From NCBI RefSeq assembly GCF_963678975.1, contig NC_089274.1, positions 22,901,133-22,965,132 of the forward strand: DNA of 64,000 bases, written 5' to 3'. Source of the stretch: Dysidea avara (taxonomy: Eukaryota; Porifera; Demospongiae; Dictyoceratida; Dysideidae). A model generated the notes under the pieces. The model was not told the DNA's origin. It searched no databases and saw nothing but the letters and a program-made list of their open reading frames with translations. The position numbers were made by a program, and so were the translations under genes. This document shows positions 21,480 through 33,989 of the stretch, in pieces; the first letter of the stretch is position 1; each line of letters opens with the position of its first letter.

Positions 21480-22370
21480 CTGTACTGACCATCTACTCCT
21501 TAACAGTCAATAATGGCATCAGGTGAAGTGTTCCATGTCCATTGCATGGTTGGATTATAAGAAGGCATATGACTCTGTGTCCCACAATTGCTATATTGCT
21601 TACATATAGACAAATTTCATAAGGTTAACTGTTGTCATTATTTGTAGGTGTCAATGTCTAGAGTAACCTCTCCAAGTTTTACTGAAAAGAATAGCGCATA
21701 TAGCTAAGTCATGAGATATGACATTTTGAAGTTGTAATTTTCTCATACATTGTCTATGAGAGAAACACCAGTTGCCCCTTCTTGGCAATCACACAAATCA
21801 TGGGATCCAAAGAATGTCATACGTATCTTAAGATCTATATGCACTATCCATTTAAAATTTGGAGAGATTTTTGTTGACATTCACACCTACAATTATGTAA
21901 AATTGATATATGAATTCTTTGAAACTTTCAGTAGTTTCTCCATATGTTGAATACCTCATTTATGTGATTGCCCAGAAGGGGCTCCTTACATAGATATGTA
22001 TGGTAAAATCACAAATTTCCATGTCATATCTTATGACATATATACGTATGCTATCCTTTCAAAGTTTGGAGAAGTTACTTCAGACATTATCAGCAAAAAA
22101 TAATGGGAAATTCAGGTTGCTAGGAGCAACAGTATATTATGTGCTATAAAGCCTTATTATAAATTTGTCTATTGTATCAGTTTGACTCTGTTGTTGTTCG
22201 ATGTATTGAGACTCTACTTTGTTTGTGGCGTACAACTCTATTTTTACAGATGCCAAGTTCTGACCCTACCAAATTGCTGTGAAATGTGGTATATTTCAAG
22301 GTTACACTCTTAGTCCCTTGTTATTCTGTATAGCTCTCAATCCTTTAAGTACATTGCTTGAGATCCTAGA
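21480..22370 (+). pseudogene. Reverse-transcriptase relic of a non-LTR retrotransposon
   Basis: Two conserved RT blocks survive on the plus strand. One is LDYKKAYDSVSHN, near 21,550-21,590, carrying the first catalytic Asp region. The other is KCGIFQGYTLSPLLFCIALNPL, near 22,270-22,345. Between them VRCIETLLCLWRTTLF (22,198-22,245) is also RT-like. A TA-flanked element (21,609-22,169) splits the frame. No YxDD block follows, so the element is truncated. The wording of the blocks differs from the CR1/L2-like LINE at 60 kb, so this is a different lineage. Confidence 0.75.
21609..22169. mobile_element. TA-flanked element inserted in the RT relic
   Basis: Terminal inverted repeats GACAAATTT(C)ATAAGG and the complement ending AAATTTGTC are flanked on each side by TA. 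Removing it rejoins the RT reading frame region. Internal sequence contains two related sub-blocks (agatatgacattttgaag and catgtcatatcttatgac; cagttgccccttcttggcaatc and tgattgcccagaaggggctcc) in inverted order, so it is largely palindromic. It has no transposase. The TA site suggests a Tc1/mariner-type non-autonomous element. Confidence 0.7.
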
Positions 22371-22979
22371 TACCCCACACTTGCCCCACACCACACCACA
22401 CCCCAGACATCCCACGCTTAGCCACGGTGGGCTAGTGTGGTGACACCCCAGATATATCCACATGCATCATTAACTGTAAATAATTTAACAAGCCAGCCAT
22501 ACTAGCTTTGATACCAGTGACAGCAAACAGTCACAACTTTAATACTGAGAATATGATATATTACTGGTATTGATATATGCTTGGTTGACTTCACTAAGGA
22601 AAGTTTGTGTACTGTATATATATTAGGCGTGCACCTTGTTTATTCAAGACTGTAACCAAGGAAATAAAGTACCATAATATGATTTCACCTGGTGACCTTC
22701 ACCATGCATATTGACTACCAGAAATTTTTAAGTTTTGAATGTACATCTTTTGTTAAGTTGTCACAATTCATGCAAGATGCTTAAACCCATCTGAACTCTT
22801 TAACATGTAAACCCTCAAACCCAGGTAGACTACAAATTCTCACATTGTATGGTCAACTGCTGAGGAATGGTTGTCCTCATAGAAGTTTCATCATCACACC
22901 CTCAGCCACTATATAATTGCAGTATATAGTCAGCATCACTACTAATCACTTTCTACCTCAAATAAATAAAGCTATATGT

Positions 22980-23163
22980 ATATGAAGGGTGATTAGTGCC
23001 ATAATTATGCCATATATTTGCATTATTGAGGTGAACTATTATGGTGTGGTGGGCTGCAGAGTAATGGTGATGTTGCTTATAATTACTGCCTTGTTATTAT
23101 TAATTGTGTGATGTTTCCATTGCATGTGATATACACGGTATAGTTGTCATCATGATAAGTATG
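22980..23163 (+). repeat. Repeat core, copy 1 left part (same as centre of the 29-30.7 kb palindrome)
   Basis: It matches 29,832-30,013 almost base for base (gaagggtgattagtgccata, ttacttgccttgttatta-like text, catgataagtatg). The match is broken by the hAT-like element at 23,164 and resumes at 25,349 with taagtatgtatactttgata. Confidence 0.85.
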
Positions 23164-25348
23164 CAGTGTTTATTCTAGGATTTATTCTTTGGGAGGAATC
23201 AGGAATTCAGGGGGTGACCAGGTGAAAGTCTGTTATATAGTTGTCTAAGTTCACAACTATATAAAACAGTTGAAATAGTTGCCAATCTGGTTAGGCATTT
23301 AAGGCTCATGAGTGTTGATTTTTGTGAAGCCAGTGGTAGAGCTTGATGCATGAGTGCACGGTAGTGATGACATAATGATGTAGATGTCTTCCAAGAAATA
23401 ATTTAAAACTTAGGGTGTTTGAAATTAAACTAGTGGGGCAAAAAAATTATTAATTTTCAACAAGTAGAATAGGGATCAAAGATTTGATTTTGAAAAAAAC
23501 TGCGTAAACAAGAAGTAATAGGGATGATAATCCACAAAATTCTATGCATCATCAGTTCAAAGCAAGTTATTTGAATAGTGTACACTCAATTTGCGATTCC
23601 TATTTCAACATTTTAACAAAATTTAACCACAAGTTGAAATAGGAATCGCAAATTGAGTGTACACTATTCAAATAACTTGCTTTGAACTGATGATGCATAG
23701 AATTTTGTGGATTATCATCCCTATTACTTCTTGTTTACGCAGTTTTTTTCAAAATCAAATCTTTGATCCCTATTCTACTTGTTGAAAATTAATAATTTTT
23801 TTGCCCCACTAGTTTCATGATTTTTTTCATGTCCATGCACATGGACTACTTCTTAAATATACGTTCAACAGTACATGATTGTTTAATAAAGAAACCCATT
23901 GTAATATCAACTGGCAATAAACAATTACATAAATAAGTTTAATAAACAATTAGTTAACAATACAGTTAACAATACAGTAAACAATACCACTTTCCTTTGA
24001 CGAGTGGATAAATCCACTAGTGTGACCGTTTACTGCAACGAAGCGGTGCGAAATCTCAACACGAGTAAAACACACGCTTGACAAAACGTGGTCGACTCCA
24101 ATTAAAGTGCTGAGTATACGGAGTATCCCGCTTTTTATTTTTCAATCGCGTACGGAAGGGACACACCCCTTTTCAATTCGAAATTTACCAGTGTGTTCCA
24201 ATAGCTTACAAGCCTTGTTATGTCGACTCTTAGCTGGTAAACAGCTGAAGAATATAATAGAAAGTATACACGAAAGGCGTACAGTAATAGTTTAAGTGAC
24301 GAGGTGCGGGCCACACCCCCTTCACTGTCTCGTAATGAAGGAAGTCTAAAACCCGAGTTTCAGTGAACAATAGTTATGTTTAATGTTTAGTGTGATACAA
24401 CTTGATGCATTTTAGTCCTGTGAGCTAAAGCAATGGAATTTTAAACAATTCTATATTATCATCTGTATGGCTTCTCGATCGAATGGCGTCTCGAAGAGTG
24501 ATTCTTGCTCTATATCTCGCAATCGCATTAGAGAGGGAAGATTTTAATACCACACAGACCTGGGTACGAATGTTTTTTAAATACGCCATACGTTTTTAGG
24601 GCTGATATCTACTTTCTACGAGCTGTAGGCGCGCGAAACAAGAAAGAAAGAAGAAAGAAGAAAGAAAGAAGAAGATGGAGAATCTAACCATTTTCAAAAT
24701 TTTAAAAAACACCTAAAACCATTTCCCTTACTTTTAATACTTGTTGGCTAGTGTTGTAAACACAAAAGAAAGGTCTAGAATGTTTTAGAAATAAAATTTA
24801 AAGCCCGGAAGGCTGCTTTTGGCGTGCGTTCTATTAGAGTGTTTTGAAAAATTTCTGCCTGATCCCTATTATGTACCACTACCGTGGTACATGATACTAG
24901 GGCATTTTCATGGTTATGACAAAACAAGAAGTTTTCTTTAATATCAGGCTTTCTGATATTATATCTGGGGGGTAGTTGGGATGGCTGTGCATGCCATTTT
25001 GAAAGTAGAAATTTTACAATATTATATACACTGTTTGAGATGGAATTTAATGATAATTTTGAGAGTTAAGCATGCTTTTTTTCTATATTTGGGCTCTCAG
25101 TTATCAAATAGCCATCACTATAATATATAATGAGAGCACTTTAAGATTTGCATTTGCAATTTTTAACCTGGGAGAATTTTACATACTAACCACTGTCAGA
25201 TTGAATCTCAGAGCATTTTTGATAAGTTTATAGTGTGTCATTGTTAAACCTCAGTATAGTGTAGTAGTCACTCACAATTTAAGGGAGTGAGACTGAGATT
25301 TTAGGGGGGGGAAGAAGTTCCCCCCTAACAGCCCTAGAATAAACACTG
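23164..25348. mobile_element. hAT-like non-autonomous element, 2.2 kb
   Basis: Terminal inverted repeats CAGTGTTTATTCTAGG and the complement ccctagaataaacactg are flanked by an exact 8-bp duplication, taagtatg, at 23,156-23,163 and 25,349-25,356. The uninterrupted target is visible at 29.8-30.07 kb, which confirms the boundaries. No transposase-like frame was found inside. The interior carries a foldback (23,428-23,816), a purine-rich aagaaag run near 24,640-24,672 and one gttctattagagtgt motif at 24,828. Confidence 0.9.
23428..23816. repeat. Near-perfect palindrome inside the hAT-like element
   Basis: Arms of about 180 bases (23,428-23,608 and 23,633-23,816) are reverse complements around a loop of about 24 bases. 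Landmarks are actagtggggcaaaaaaatt, gggatgataatccaca and gcaagttatttgaatagtg. It is either a foldback element inserted in the hAT-like element or an inverted duplication formed in place. Confidence 0.85.
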
Positions 25349-25356
25349 TAAGTATG

Positions 25357-26040
25357 TATACTTTGATATAGACCATGATACCATTATCATGCAGCATTGC
25401 CATTATGACATCAGTTGTGAAGATGGTCAGTGATAAAAGGTAATGCACCATGCATTATGTGCTCATCAGTGGCTAATGCAATTAACAACTGCAATGTAAC
25501 TATTAAACCATAAGAGTTAGTTATATACAATCTATTCCTTAACAGCGATGCATGTTGCATGTCTCTTGGATCAGAGTTCAAAATAATTAAAGGGTAGTCA
25601 CTTCTATAGGTTTTGTGCCAGTGCTTGAACCTAGGATAAAAATGCAATTAAGTGATCAAGGGTCTAGTTAAAGCTACATAAAGCAGCCAAGTACTGCTAA
25701 AAACAGGTGATCAAGTCACTTTATAATTTCAATAAGACATCCTGTTTAAAATATCAAGAATAAATTTTAGCTGAAATCAAGTGATCAAAGTGAATAATAT
25801 TAACAATCAAATGTCTTGATTCCAGTTGCATGCCTTATGATGATGAATACCCCTTGTAAGTCTATGCAAAGATAACAACACACTATTAGTTTAATTTTCA
25901 TTAATTTTGATCTTAAAAGTAAAAGTACGGATATAATAGTGGACAAGTAATCCATTACTGAAATTGGAATTAAATTATCACAGGAATATCTTCATGTGCT
26001 TAGGTGATCAATTGTTTCAATTCTTTGTATTTCTATGATC
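25357..26040. other. Remainder of the repeat core and intergenic sequence
   Basis: Positions 25,357-25,410 continue the repeat core (gtatactttgatatagacca, ttatcatgcagcattgcc). Beyond that I see no gene. Short phrases such as gatcaagt recur (25,650-25,795) without a regular period. Confidence 0.45.
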
Positions 26041-26660
26041 CCCGATCAACCTCATTTTCCTGACATATATATTTTTTTGCTTACTTTTGAATAATGTGAT
26101 TATATTTGGTAAATCTACTTATACCATATCAATATAAACAATAGCACCATATGCAGACTGCACGTTTTCACACCTCAACTATCAATTACTACTGAAGAGT
26201 AAAGTGGTCATTATGCTTCAATTTCAACTATGTGCTAGCCTGTTAAACCGCATTACAAATGAAGAACAGTGTAAGAAGTTCTGCAGCTACTATAAATATA
26301 CAGATGATTCCCATTACAAATGTAGGAAACCATCACAAGCTATCACAAGTTGACACCTTGTGCAGTCAGCAAAAAATAAATGGGACACAAAGGAAGACAA
26401 AGGTAAGCCCACCATGCAAGCACTGTATATATAGTGCAGTATGTCAACTAAGACACCTGTCAAGCTGAAGTGATGCCTATACTTTATCACAGCAGAGAAA
26501 AAAGTCAAAACCAAAGCCTTAGCTGTAATTTAATTGTAATTGTTTGAAAGCATCGGATGGTTAATCAGTAGAAAAATTCTCTTAATAAGTACCACAAATT
26601 GTAGCAACTTATAGGAAGTGTTTAGGTTGTACATTTAGGCTTGATAATGTACCTAACTAA
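26040..26660 (+). repeat. Composite interspersed repeat, partial copy
   Basis: It matches 4.13-4.85 kb through ctcaactatcaattactactg, gttgacacct, tgggacacaaaggaagac and aaattgtagcaact. It lacks the GGCA array of the 4.7-kb copy. Small ORFs on both strands are not conserved between copies. Confidence 0.6.
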
Positions 26661-27246
26661 TAGTCAAGATGCCATGAAATTATTGTATTGCTAGTGGCTG
26701 GCCATGGTCAAGTGTTTTTTACAAACCTCCTAATATGTAGCTATACTGAACTTATATTGTTGTGTATGCTCCAACCCTGCATGGGGATGAGTTTGGGTGA
26801 CCAGACTTTTATTGAAAGCACTTGCAAGCCATAAAATGCCTAATGTCATGAATGATACATATTTTAAATTTTTTTCCTCCACAATCCACCATTTGGCTAA
26901 AAGTCACTTCCATACTTAATCTCATAATAATTGCCAATTTATATCTAATTTTTCTTTTTACACAGCAATATTTAAAAGTGCTTCCAAAGTCCCACCTGAA
27001 CCTCACCTGTTCATTGAGACATGGACACCAGTTACCACCAGGTATAGCTAGCCTTTGACAGCACAACTAGGTGGGCTGCTTTTCTTTTCCTAGTTAACAC
27101 CAACTCCCCGTTATAACAGCTGGGGTAGAACAGAGCAATGTGATATGTGAGTATAAAGTTTCTTGTTCAAGGGAACAACAAGTAATCACCAAACATCAAA
27201 CGTAAAACCTTTTGATTACAAATTTTAACCACTCAGATCATGCTGC
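26660..27246. other. Intergenic, no gene recognised
   Basis: Overlapping open frames on both strands at 26.8-27.07 kb show no family resemblance. They are AT-rich or Phe/Lys-rich, as expected by chance. Confidence 0.4.
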
Positions 27247-27382
<136 letters not shown>

Positions 27383-29140
27383 TCAAAGCAAAGCCTTTGA
27401 CTGCCACTAGCAGTCACACCTACCCAGTGAACCAATTCTGGGACACACATAAGTATGCATATACGATACTTATAGCTACTCACACAAATGCATACACACA
27501 CTACTTGTACACATCTTACTTAGAAAGTTGGACTGCTGATGCTATTGCTGCTGCTAGTGACATTGCCACCATTACTGCTCATGCATCTTCCAGTCAGGTT
27601 ACTGTCAGGAGGAAGGATTACATATACACACTACACCACATGCAGAAATTTTGTATGACTTAAATTAGCTTGCAACTGTGAAGTCAAGAGTTCTTTTTTA
27701 ACTACTAGCTACATAAGGAAAATTATACTTGGCTCCATCATTACCATGCTATAGCTAAACAACAAGAACATCCTTGAAAGGTATGCATGCGCTATTAGGT
27801 TACTTTAGTGCGAAGGGAAAACACCTATAGCAATATTAACAAATTGGAATTTCCAAAATGGAAATGATTTACATACATACCCAATTGCATGGATGGTTAA
27901 TTTATTAATGCTTTACAGCACAAGTGCTGAAGGTCTGTAAGACACCTGGTCCTACAGCCTGCTCAAAGACTTTGTGGTGCTATGGTGCCATGCACAAATT
28001 TGTTCATCATGGTTATACAAGTAGTAGGGTTATGTCTTGTATACATCTGTTAGGTCACACACTTTTATAAATGAATGTCAGATCTATAAACATGATTGCT
28101 GAAGCCTGATGTAGTGTAGACTCATCAGATTTTCCTTCAACAAAGGTGTTGTACAGTAGCTGCATCGTGTAAGTTGGTGACTTACTAAGGTGGTTGGTAT
28201 ATAGTTGGACGGACATCAAGACAAGCTCCACTGCACTGCCATGACTTTGGGTCACCCATTCACATCAGTATAGTTGAGTACTGTTCTTTTCACCATTTAT
28301 TGAATATATAGGACCACCTACTTAATTTGGCCTAGAAATGCTTGTCTGTAAAGCAAAGCCTTACAATAATATATATTTTTGAAGCAGTATTAATTGATAT
28401 AGAGCACTACTAAGGACACAATAATTTAAAAGATGTTTATACAGAGTGACAGCATAAGGAATACAGTGAATTCTAGTTGTACAAAAGTATAAGAATAACT
28501 GACATGAAAGGTGCTAATGAATCTAATGGCAACCAATAAATGTCTTATCATAGTAGTAACTGAGATCTTGTATTTTACATGTCATAAGATCCTTGTGGCC
28601 TTAGGTGAGACTACGGCATCCCTGGAGCAATGTGCACTTCAAAATAATTCTATATGCTGATCAGATTCCTTAAAGAAATACTTCTTAGGAGGCAGAAACA
28701 TAGTGAAGAATCAGATTAGATAAGCTTCTTTGCTCTAGTACTGGGGAATTTGCCTTTAGTGTCCCATATGGTTCTGAGGAGGAAGTATGGCTGGGTATAA
28801 CATACATAGAAAATAGATGCCTATTATCTATGGTGTCCAGAACAGTACAAGTGTGAAATACATAATATTGTATTAACAACATTCTTGATGATACTAAAGG
28901 TAAGCAGCTTGAGAAGGAGCAAGGAAGCTAGGGCCAAGATCATTGATTATAATGTGGGCACACATACCTAATTGAAAAAAGTATACATAGAGCTTATGGT
29001 TGTCATGGTTACAAGAATTAGGAGTTTTTGCTTTGCATGCTGTACTACTCGGGTGCATTAACCAGCTACCACTCCCTTCTCTGTTTTAATTGCCATTGTG
29101 AGCACCCATTTATAAAATCCTAGATCTGATCTGCTATTGC
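27383..29140. other. Intergenic with one SINE tail, no gene recognised
   Basis: Positions 27,899-27,985 are, on the minus strand, the 3' part of the second SINE family: tttattaatgctttacagca, agtgctgaaggtct and cctacagcctgctcaaagac match 33,883-33,963 and 34,515-34,600. The rest shows no gene. Confidence 0.5.
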
Positions 29141-30735
29141 TATGGCATAGATAATTTAGGTAGATTTTGGTTAAAACAGTCTTGATTGTGATAGAATACA
29201 CACCTGATTGCTCTATTAGAGTGTATTATCAAATATGTAAATACCACTGCTTAATTGGTTGCTGGAGTACCTACCCCAAGATCTACCACTGTAGTTAACT
29301 ATATCACATTATTACAAGTCTATATCATAATGGAAAAGGTCTATGTCATAATGATAAAACTCTATATCATAACAATGGCAAAGGTTTATGTCATAATGGT
29401 AAAATTCTATAATGGTAAAGTCTATATCACAGTGGTAAAAGTCTACATCATAATGGCAAAAGTCTATGTCATAATGGCAAAGGTCTATGTCATAATGGTA
29501 AAAGTCTATAATGGTAAAGTCTATATCACAATGGTAAAAGTCTACATCATAATGGCAAAAGTCTATGTCACAATGGCAAAGGTCTATGTCATAATGGTAA
29601 AAGTTTATAATGGCAAAGGTCTATGTCATACCCCTTTCATATGGCCACTTTAAACCACTGGGTTAACGCGTTCATATGATCACCATAACCAGGTTGAACC
29701 TCGAAGTCATAACCAAGTTCAACCCTATACAAGAAAGCAGTAGGGTTGAACTCGGGTTGAACTCAGTTTATGGCTTCAAAAGTGAGTTGCGGTTTTTAAT
29801 GAATACATAAAATGTATAGAAGACAATTATTATGAAGGGTGATTAGTGCCATAATTATGCCATATATGTACATTATTGAGGTAGACTATTATGGTGTGGT
29901 AGACTGCAGATTGAATGGTGATGTTGCTTATAATTACTGCCTTGTTATTATTAATTGTGTGATGTTTCCATTGCATGTGATATACACAGTATATAGTTGT
30001 CATCATGATAAGTATGTATACTTTGATATAGACTATATGATACCATTATCATGCAGCACTGCCATTATGACATTATGATATAGACTTTTACCATTATGAC
30101 ATAGACATTTGCTGTTATAATATAAGCTTTTACCATTATGACATAGACCTTTGCCATTGTGATATAGAATTTTACCACCTTTGCCATTGTGATAGCTATA
30201 GACTTTTACCATTATGACATAGACCTTTGCCATTGTGATATAGACTTTTACCATTATGACATAGACCTTTGCCATTGTGATTATAGACTTTTACCATTAT
30301 GACATAGCCCTTTGCCATTGTGATAGCTATAGATTTTTACCATTATGACATAGACCTTGCCATTGTGATATAGACTTTTACCATTATGACATAAACCTTT
30401 GCCATTGTGATATGGACTTTTACCATTATGACGTAGACCTTTGCCATTGTGATATAGACTTTTACCATGCATTATAGACCTTTGCCATTATGATATAGAT
30501 TTGTTCATTATTACATAGACCTTTTCCATTATGTTACCATTATGACAAAGACCTTTTCCATTATGATATAGACTTGTAATAACATGATATAGTTAGCTAC
30601 AGTGGTAGATCTTGGAGGAGGTACTCCAGCAACCAATTATTTACAAACTTGATAATGCTATCTAATAGAGCAGTCAGGTGTATATTCTATCACAATTAAG
30701 ACTATTTTAACCAAAATCTATTTTAATTATCTAAT
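29140..30735. mobile_element. Large palindromic element with minisatellite arms
   Basis: Outer arms are reverse complements. On the left are gattttggttaaaacagtct, tattagagtgtattatca and ccaattggttgctggagtacc-type text (29,158-29,300). Their complements lie on the right at 30,605-30,725. Inside each outer arm is a minisatellite with a unit of about 22 bases, taaaagtctatgtcataatgg, at 29,320-29,625. It appears as its complement at about 30,067-30,570. The centre (29,832-30,066) is the repeat core also found at 22.98 and 25.35 kb. ORFs across the arrays (Lys-Val-Tyr-rich) come from the repeat. No transposase. Confidence 0.8.
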
Positions 30736-31173
30736 AGCAATAGCTATGGAATTAGTAGTTGCTTAGCAACGGTTGCTAGGCAACAATGTTGTTGCTAGGT
30801 GACAGGTATCGGTTACTATGATACCACTAGTTGTCAAGTCGGACATACCTAACTGGTAAAACAACCAAACACTATCAAAAAATTTTAGCCAATCAAATGC
30901 GTATATCAAATGTACAAGTGATATGATTCTATTGGCTAGTTTGCTGTAGTATATCAAAAATATACCACAAGCTGCTATTGGAGTTTTTGTACAGGACACG
31001 ATATTGATGTTGTTTTAATATATATATATTAATCCAACAACTGAATGTGTTACTGTATAATACTCTCAATGGTAGCTTGACGTATTATTTTGAAATACGT
31101 CAAGCGATTAGCCAATAGAATTAGTATTACACTTGTTTGTCAAGGTCCCTTAACAAAAACCTGTAATACTAAT

Positions 31174-32005
31174 CCCCCCCAAAAACACCTTTGCTGTAAA
31201 AAAGGCACGTCCAAGAAACTACAAGTATCTGTAACCCAATGTAAAACAGATAAGCTGTAGAAAAATACTCCATGAAATTAATGGGTAACTGAAAGAGCTG
31301 ATATCTAGAGCGGCCAAGAATCAATAATGTTACTACAACTGACTATGATTACCAAAGAATACCTTGGCTGTAGAACAGATAAATAAAAGTAACTGGCAAC
31401 CAAAACAGCTGATATCTGAAGCGGCCAAGAATAAAAGTTAAGTTGATACAACTTACTACAATTATAAACTTGCAACATTGAATCTTAATCATTTAACTGT
31501 GTTCTATACATTCACCCTTGCTACATCCTAAATTAATTCTTTGTAACTCTAATTGGCTGGTAATTTGGCCGCCTTTTTCAATAGTCAGAGTAAAGAAAAA
31601 AAGGCGGCCAAATTACCAGCCAATTAGAGTTACAAAGAATTAATTTAGGATGTAGCAAGGGTGAATGTATAGAACACAGTTAAATGATTAAGATTCAATG
31701 TTGCAAGTTTATAATTGTAGTAAGTTGTATCAACTTAACTTTTATTCTTGGCCGCTTCAGATATCAGCTGTTTTGGTTGCCAGTTACTTTTATTTATCTG
31801 TTCTACAGCCAAGGTATTCTTTGGTAATCATAGTCAGTTGTTGTAGTAACATTATTGATTCTTGGCTGCTCTAGATATCAGCTCTTTCAGTTACCCATTA
31901 ATTTCATGGAGTATTTTTCTACAGCTTATCTGTTTTACATTGGGTTACAGATACTTGTAGTTTCTTGGACGTGCTTTTTTTACAGCAAAGGTGTTTTTGG
32001 GGGGG
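31174..32005. mobile_element. Giant near-perfect palindrome, arms about 400 bp
   Basis: Left arm 31,174-31,577 and right arm about 31,604-32,005 are almost identical reverse complements. Both arms contain a C7/G7 end, aaaacacctttgctgtaaa, gatatctagagcggccaag (or gatatctgaagcggccaag) and tggctggtaatttggccgcc. The spacer is about 26 bases. Within each arm two related sub-blocks (gctgatatct.agcggccaagaat) repeat, so the arm itself grew by duplication. It is non-coding and looks like a foldback element of its own family. Confidence 0.9.
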
Positions 32006-33875
32006 ATATCACTAATTTTTGTCAGTTATATAATTTACAGACCCAATGTTAAAGCCATGGGGGGTGTATGATGAATTCTGCCTTGTAGAGGTGTTGCAAC
32101 CAAACAGAAATCTGCTGATAGGTGGTGCGCGTATAATATACATTGCTTTAGTAGCTATTAATTTTTTCTTAGAACAAGGGCCAGTGGAAGTTACTGGTCA
32201 TGCCAAGCAATAATGGCTACAGTCAGGGTAACCAAAGATGTGTGTAAATCACTTATTTGCAAAGCATGCTTTTTTAGATGATATTGGGGAATGCCACCAT
32301 CTTGAAATAGCAACTCTGAGATTGCATCTGGGATTTGGGAGTATTTTCAGACAGAGATGTAAATATTCAGCTATATTGTTCAATGACTGTTCTATTAGAG
32401 TATTTTATTGCCTGACTGTTCTATTAGAGTATTTATTGCTTGATTGTTCTATTGGGGTATATCAATCATTCTGTACTTGTCAATGAATAAAACCTGCTAT
32501 GACCACTGCCATAGTGCCATGAGAATGACCTATCAACTTGGTTTTCCACTTGTAGAGTTAGATGCTTTGCTAAGGTTTATGAAAGAGATCACAAACATCG
32601 TACTATTATTTTTATTTCACTACATACAAACACAGGCTTACATCATATACAAGCACAAGATGCACACAAAATGTGCAAACACTATACACACATGTTCACA
32701 AACATAGACCACATATTGGGTTGTACTCAAGTTAATATCACATCTCTTGTGAAATGGTCTTGTAGGAGAGATGGTAGTGCCTTTACTTGGTGCTAAAAGT
32801 TCTTGCAGAAAAGAAAATTGTGTTGTAGATACTGTTTAGTGCAGGTTAATTACACATGTCACTCCACAGTTAAGCCATGAGGATATCGTCTTTGGTGTTG
32901 CGACTGATGTTCCAAGTTAGTTGTATGTGTGTTTAATTTAAGGTTAGGTTCATGAGTGCCTGCTTGTTCTTTTACAGGTCTCACTTAACCTTGTGTCATC
33001 ATGCAGACATCTGAATATTGTGCAAACTCTGTGGAACAACCCCAACTCATATACACAATCATTGACAACCGCAAACCACATGCATATGTACATTTAAGCA
33101 ATCTGTTACAAAAGTTGAAAGCCACAACACAAGCTCATACCAGCAAACCACGAACCACATTCCAGCAATTTGTTACAAACTTTGTTGCACAATGGTATGT
33201 GCATAATGATTAATTAATGAAAGCCACAACACAAGCTCCATGGTGCAGTAATGGAAATAAATAAGTTCCACCTGACTGACAATTATCACGTGACCTATTT
33301 AGGGGATATCCCTTGGAAAGACCCTGCACAGTAACACTTTAAGTGAAAAAACACTTGATACGCGATTTATATTATTATTGATGGCAGTCCATGTCTTGAG
33401 GGAGAAGTATAATATTATTAAACACTAAAATACATTAAAGTACGAGTACCGCATTGTAGAGCCATAACCGAGAACAAGTTCCACTTGACTGACAATGATC
33501 ACGTGGCCTATTTAGGGGAAACCTCTTGGAAAGTCCCTGTAACGAGAGATAACCATCATTAACAATTGTGATGAAAAGATGTACAACAAAACAAATAGGC
33601 ATGTGAAACCTCGGACAGCATGCGAACACAAAAAGTAGAGGACTACACTGTGGGCATGGCAAGGCAAAAACAACAACAACAAAAAAGACTAATTACTGTA
33701 ATTACAAAAATAAAACCAGTTGTAGGTGGTTGGGGGAAAGCCAGATTCTGTAGTTATAGTTGCTACATTTTTGAAGCAGCAAATAATCACCACTTAGTAG
33801 TGTCTCTGACTGACTCACTGATGATTTTTGACATTTTGGCTTTTGCAGAAGGTTGTGGAGTCTCAAATGCTGTAT
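32006..33875. other. Intergenic, no gene recognised
   Basis: Three copies of a tgactgttctattagagtatt-type motif stand in tandem at 32,384-32,462. A block of about 65 bases (aagttccacctgactgacaa ... ggaaagaccctg, about 33,262-33,327) is repeated at about 33,475-33,540. No spliced gene could be assembled from the short frames. Confidence 0.45.
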
Positions 33876-33882
33876 AAAAAAG

Positions 33883-33963
33883 TAGCTAAAGTCTTTGAGC
33901 AGGCTGTAGGACCAGGTGTCCTACAGACCTTCAGCACTTGTGCTGTAAAGCATTAATAAATAA
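33883..33963 (+). repeat. SINE family 2, 3' tail
   Basis: agtctttgagcaggctgtag through cttgtgctgtaaagcattaa to an aataaataaa tail matches the 3' part of the complete copy at 34,375-34,602. It is 5' truncated. Confidence 0.7.
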
Positions 33964-33989
33964 ACTAGTGTCCATTTGGTTCTATTTGG

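Noticed and set aside
23997..24300. ORF at 24,107-24,295 as transposase of the hAT-like element
   Set aside because: It is too short, with no hAT dimerisation or catalytic motifs; the element looks non-autonomous.
26809..27066. Overlapping ORFs on both strands as a gene
   Set aside because: No splice context, no family, and similar length on both strands, as expected by chance in this composition.
29255..29653. 132-codon Lys-Val-Tyr-rich repeat protein
   Set aside because: The repeated peptide mirrors the DNA minisatellite, and the complementary array on the other arm gives similar artefacts.
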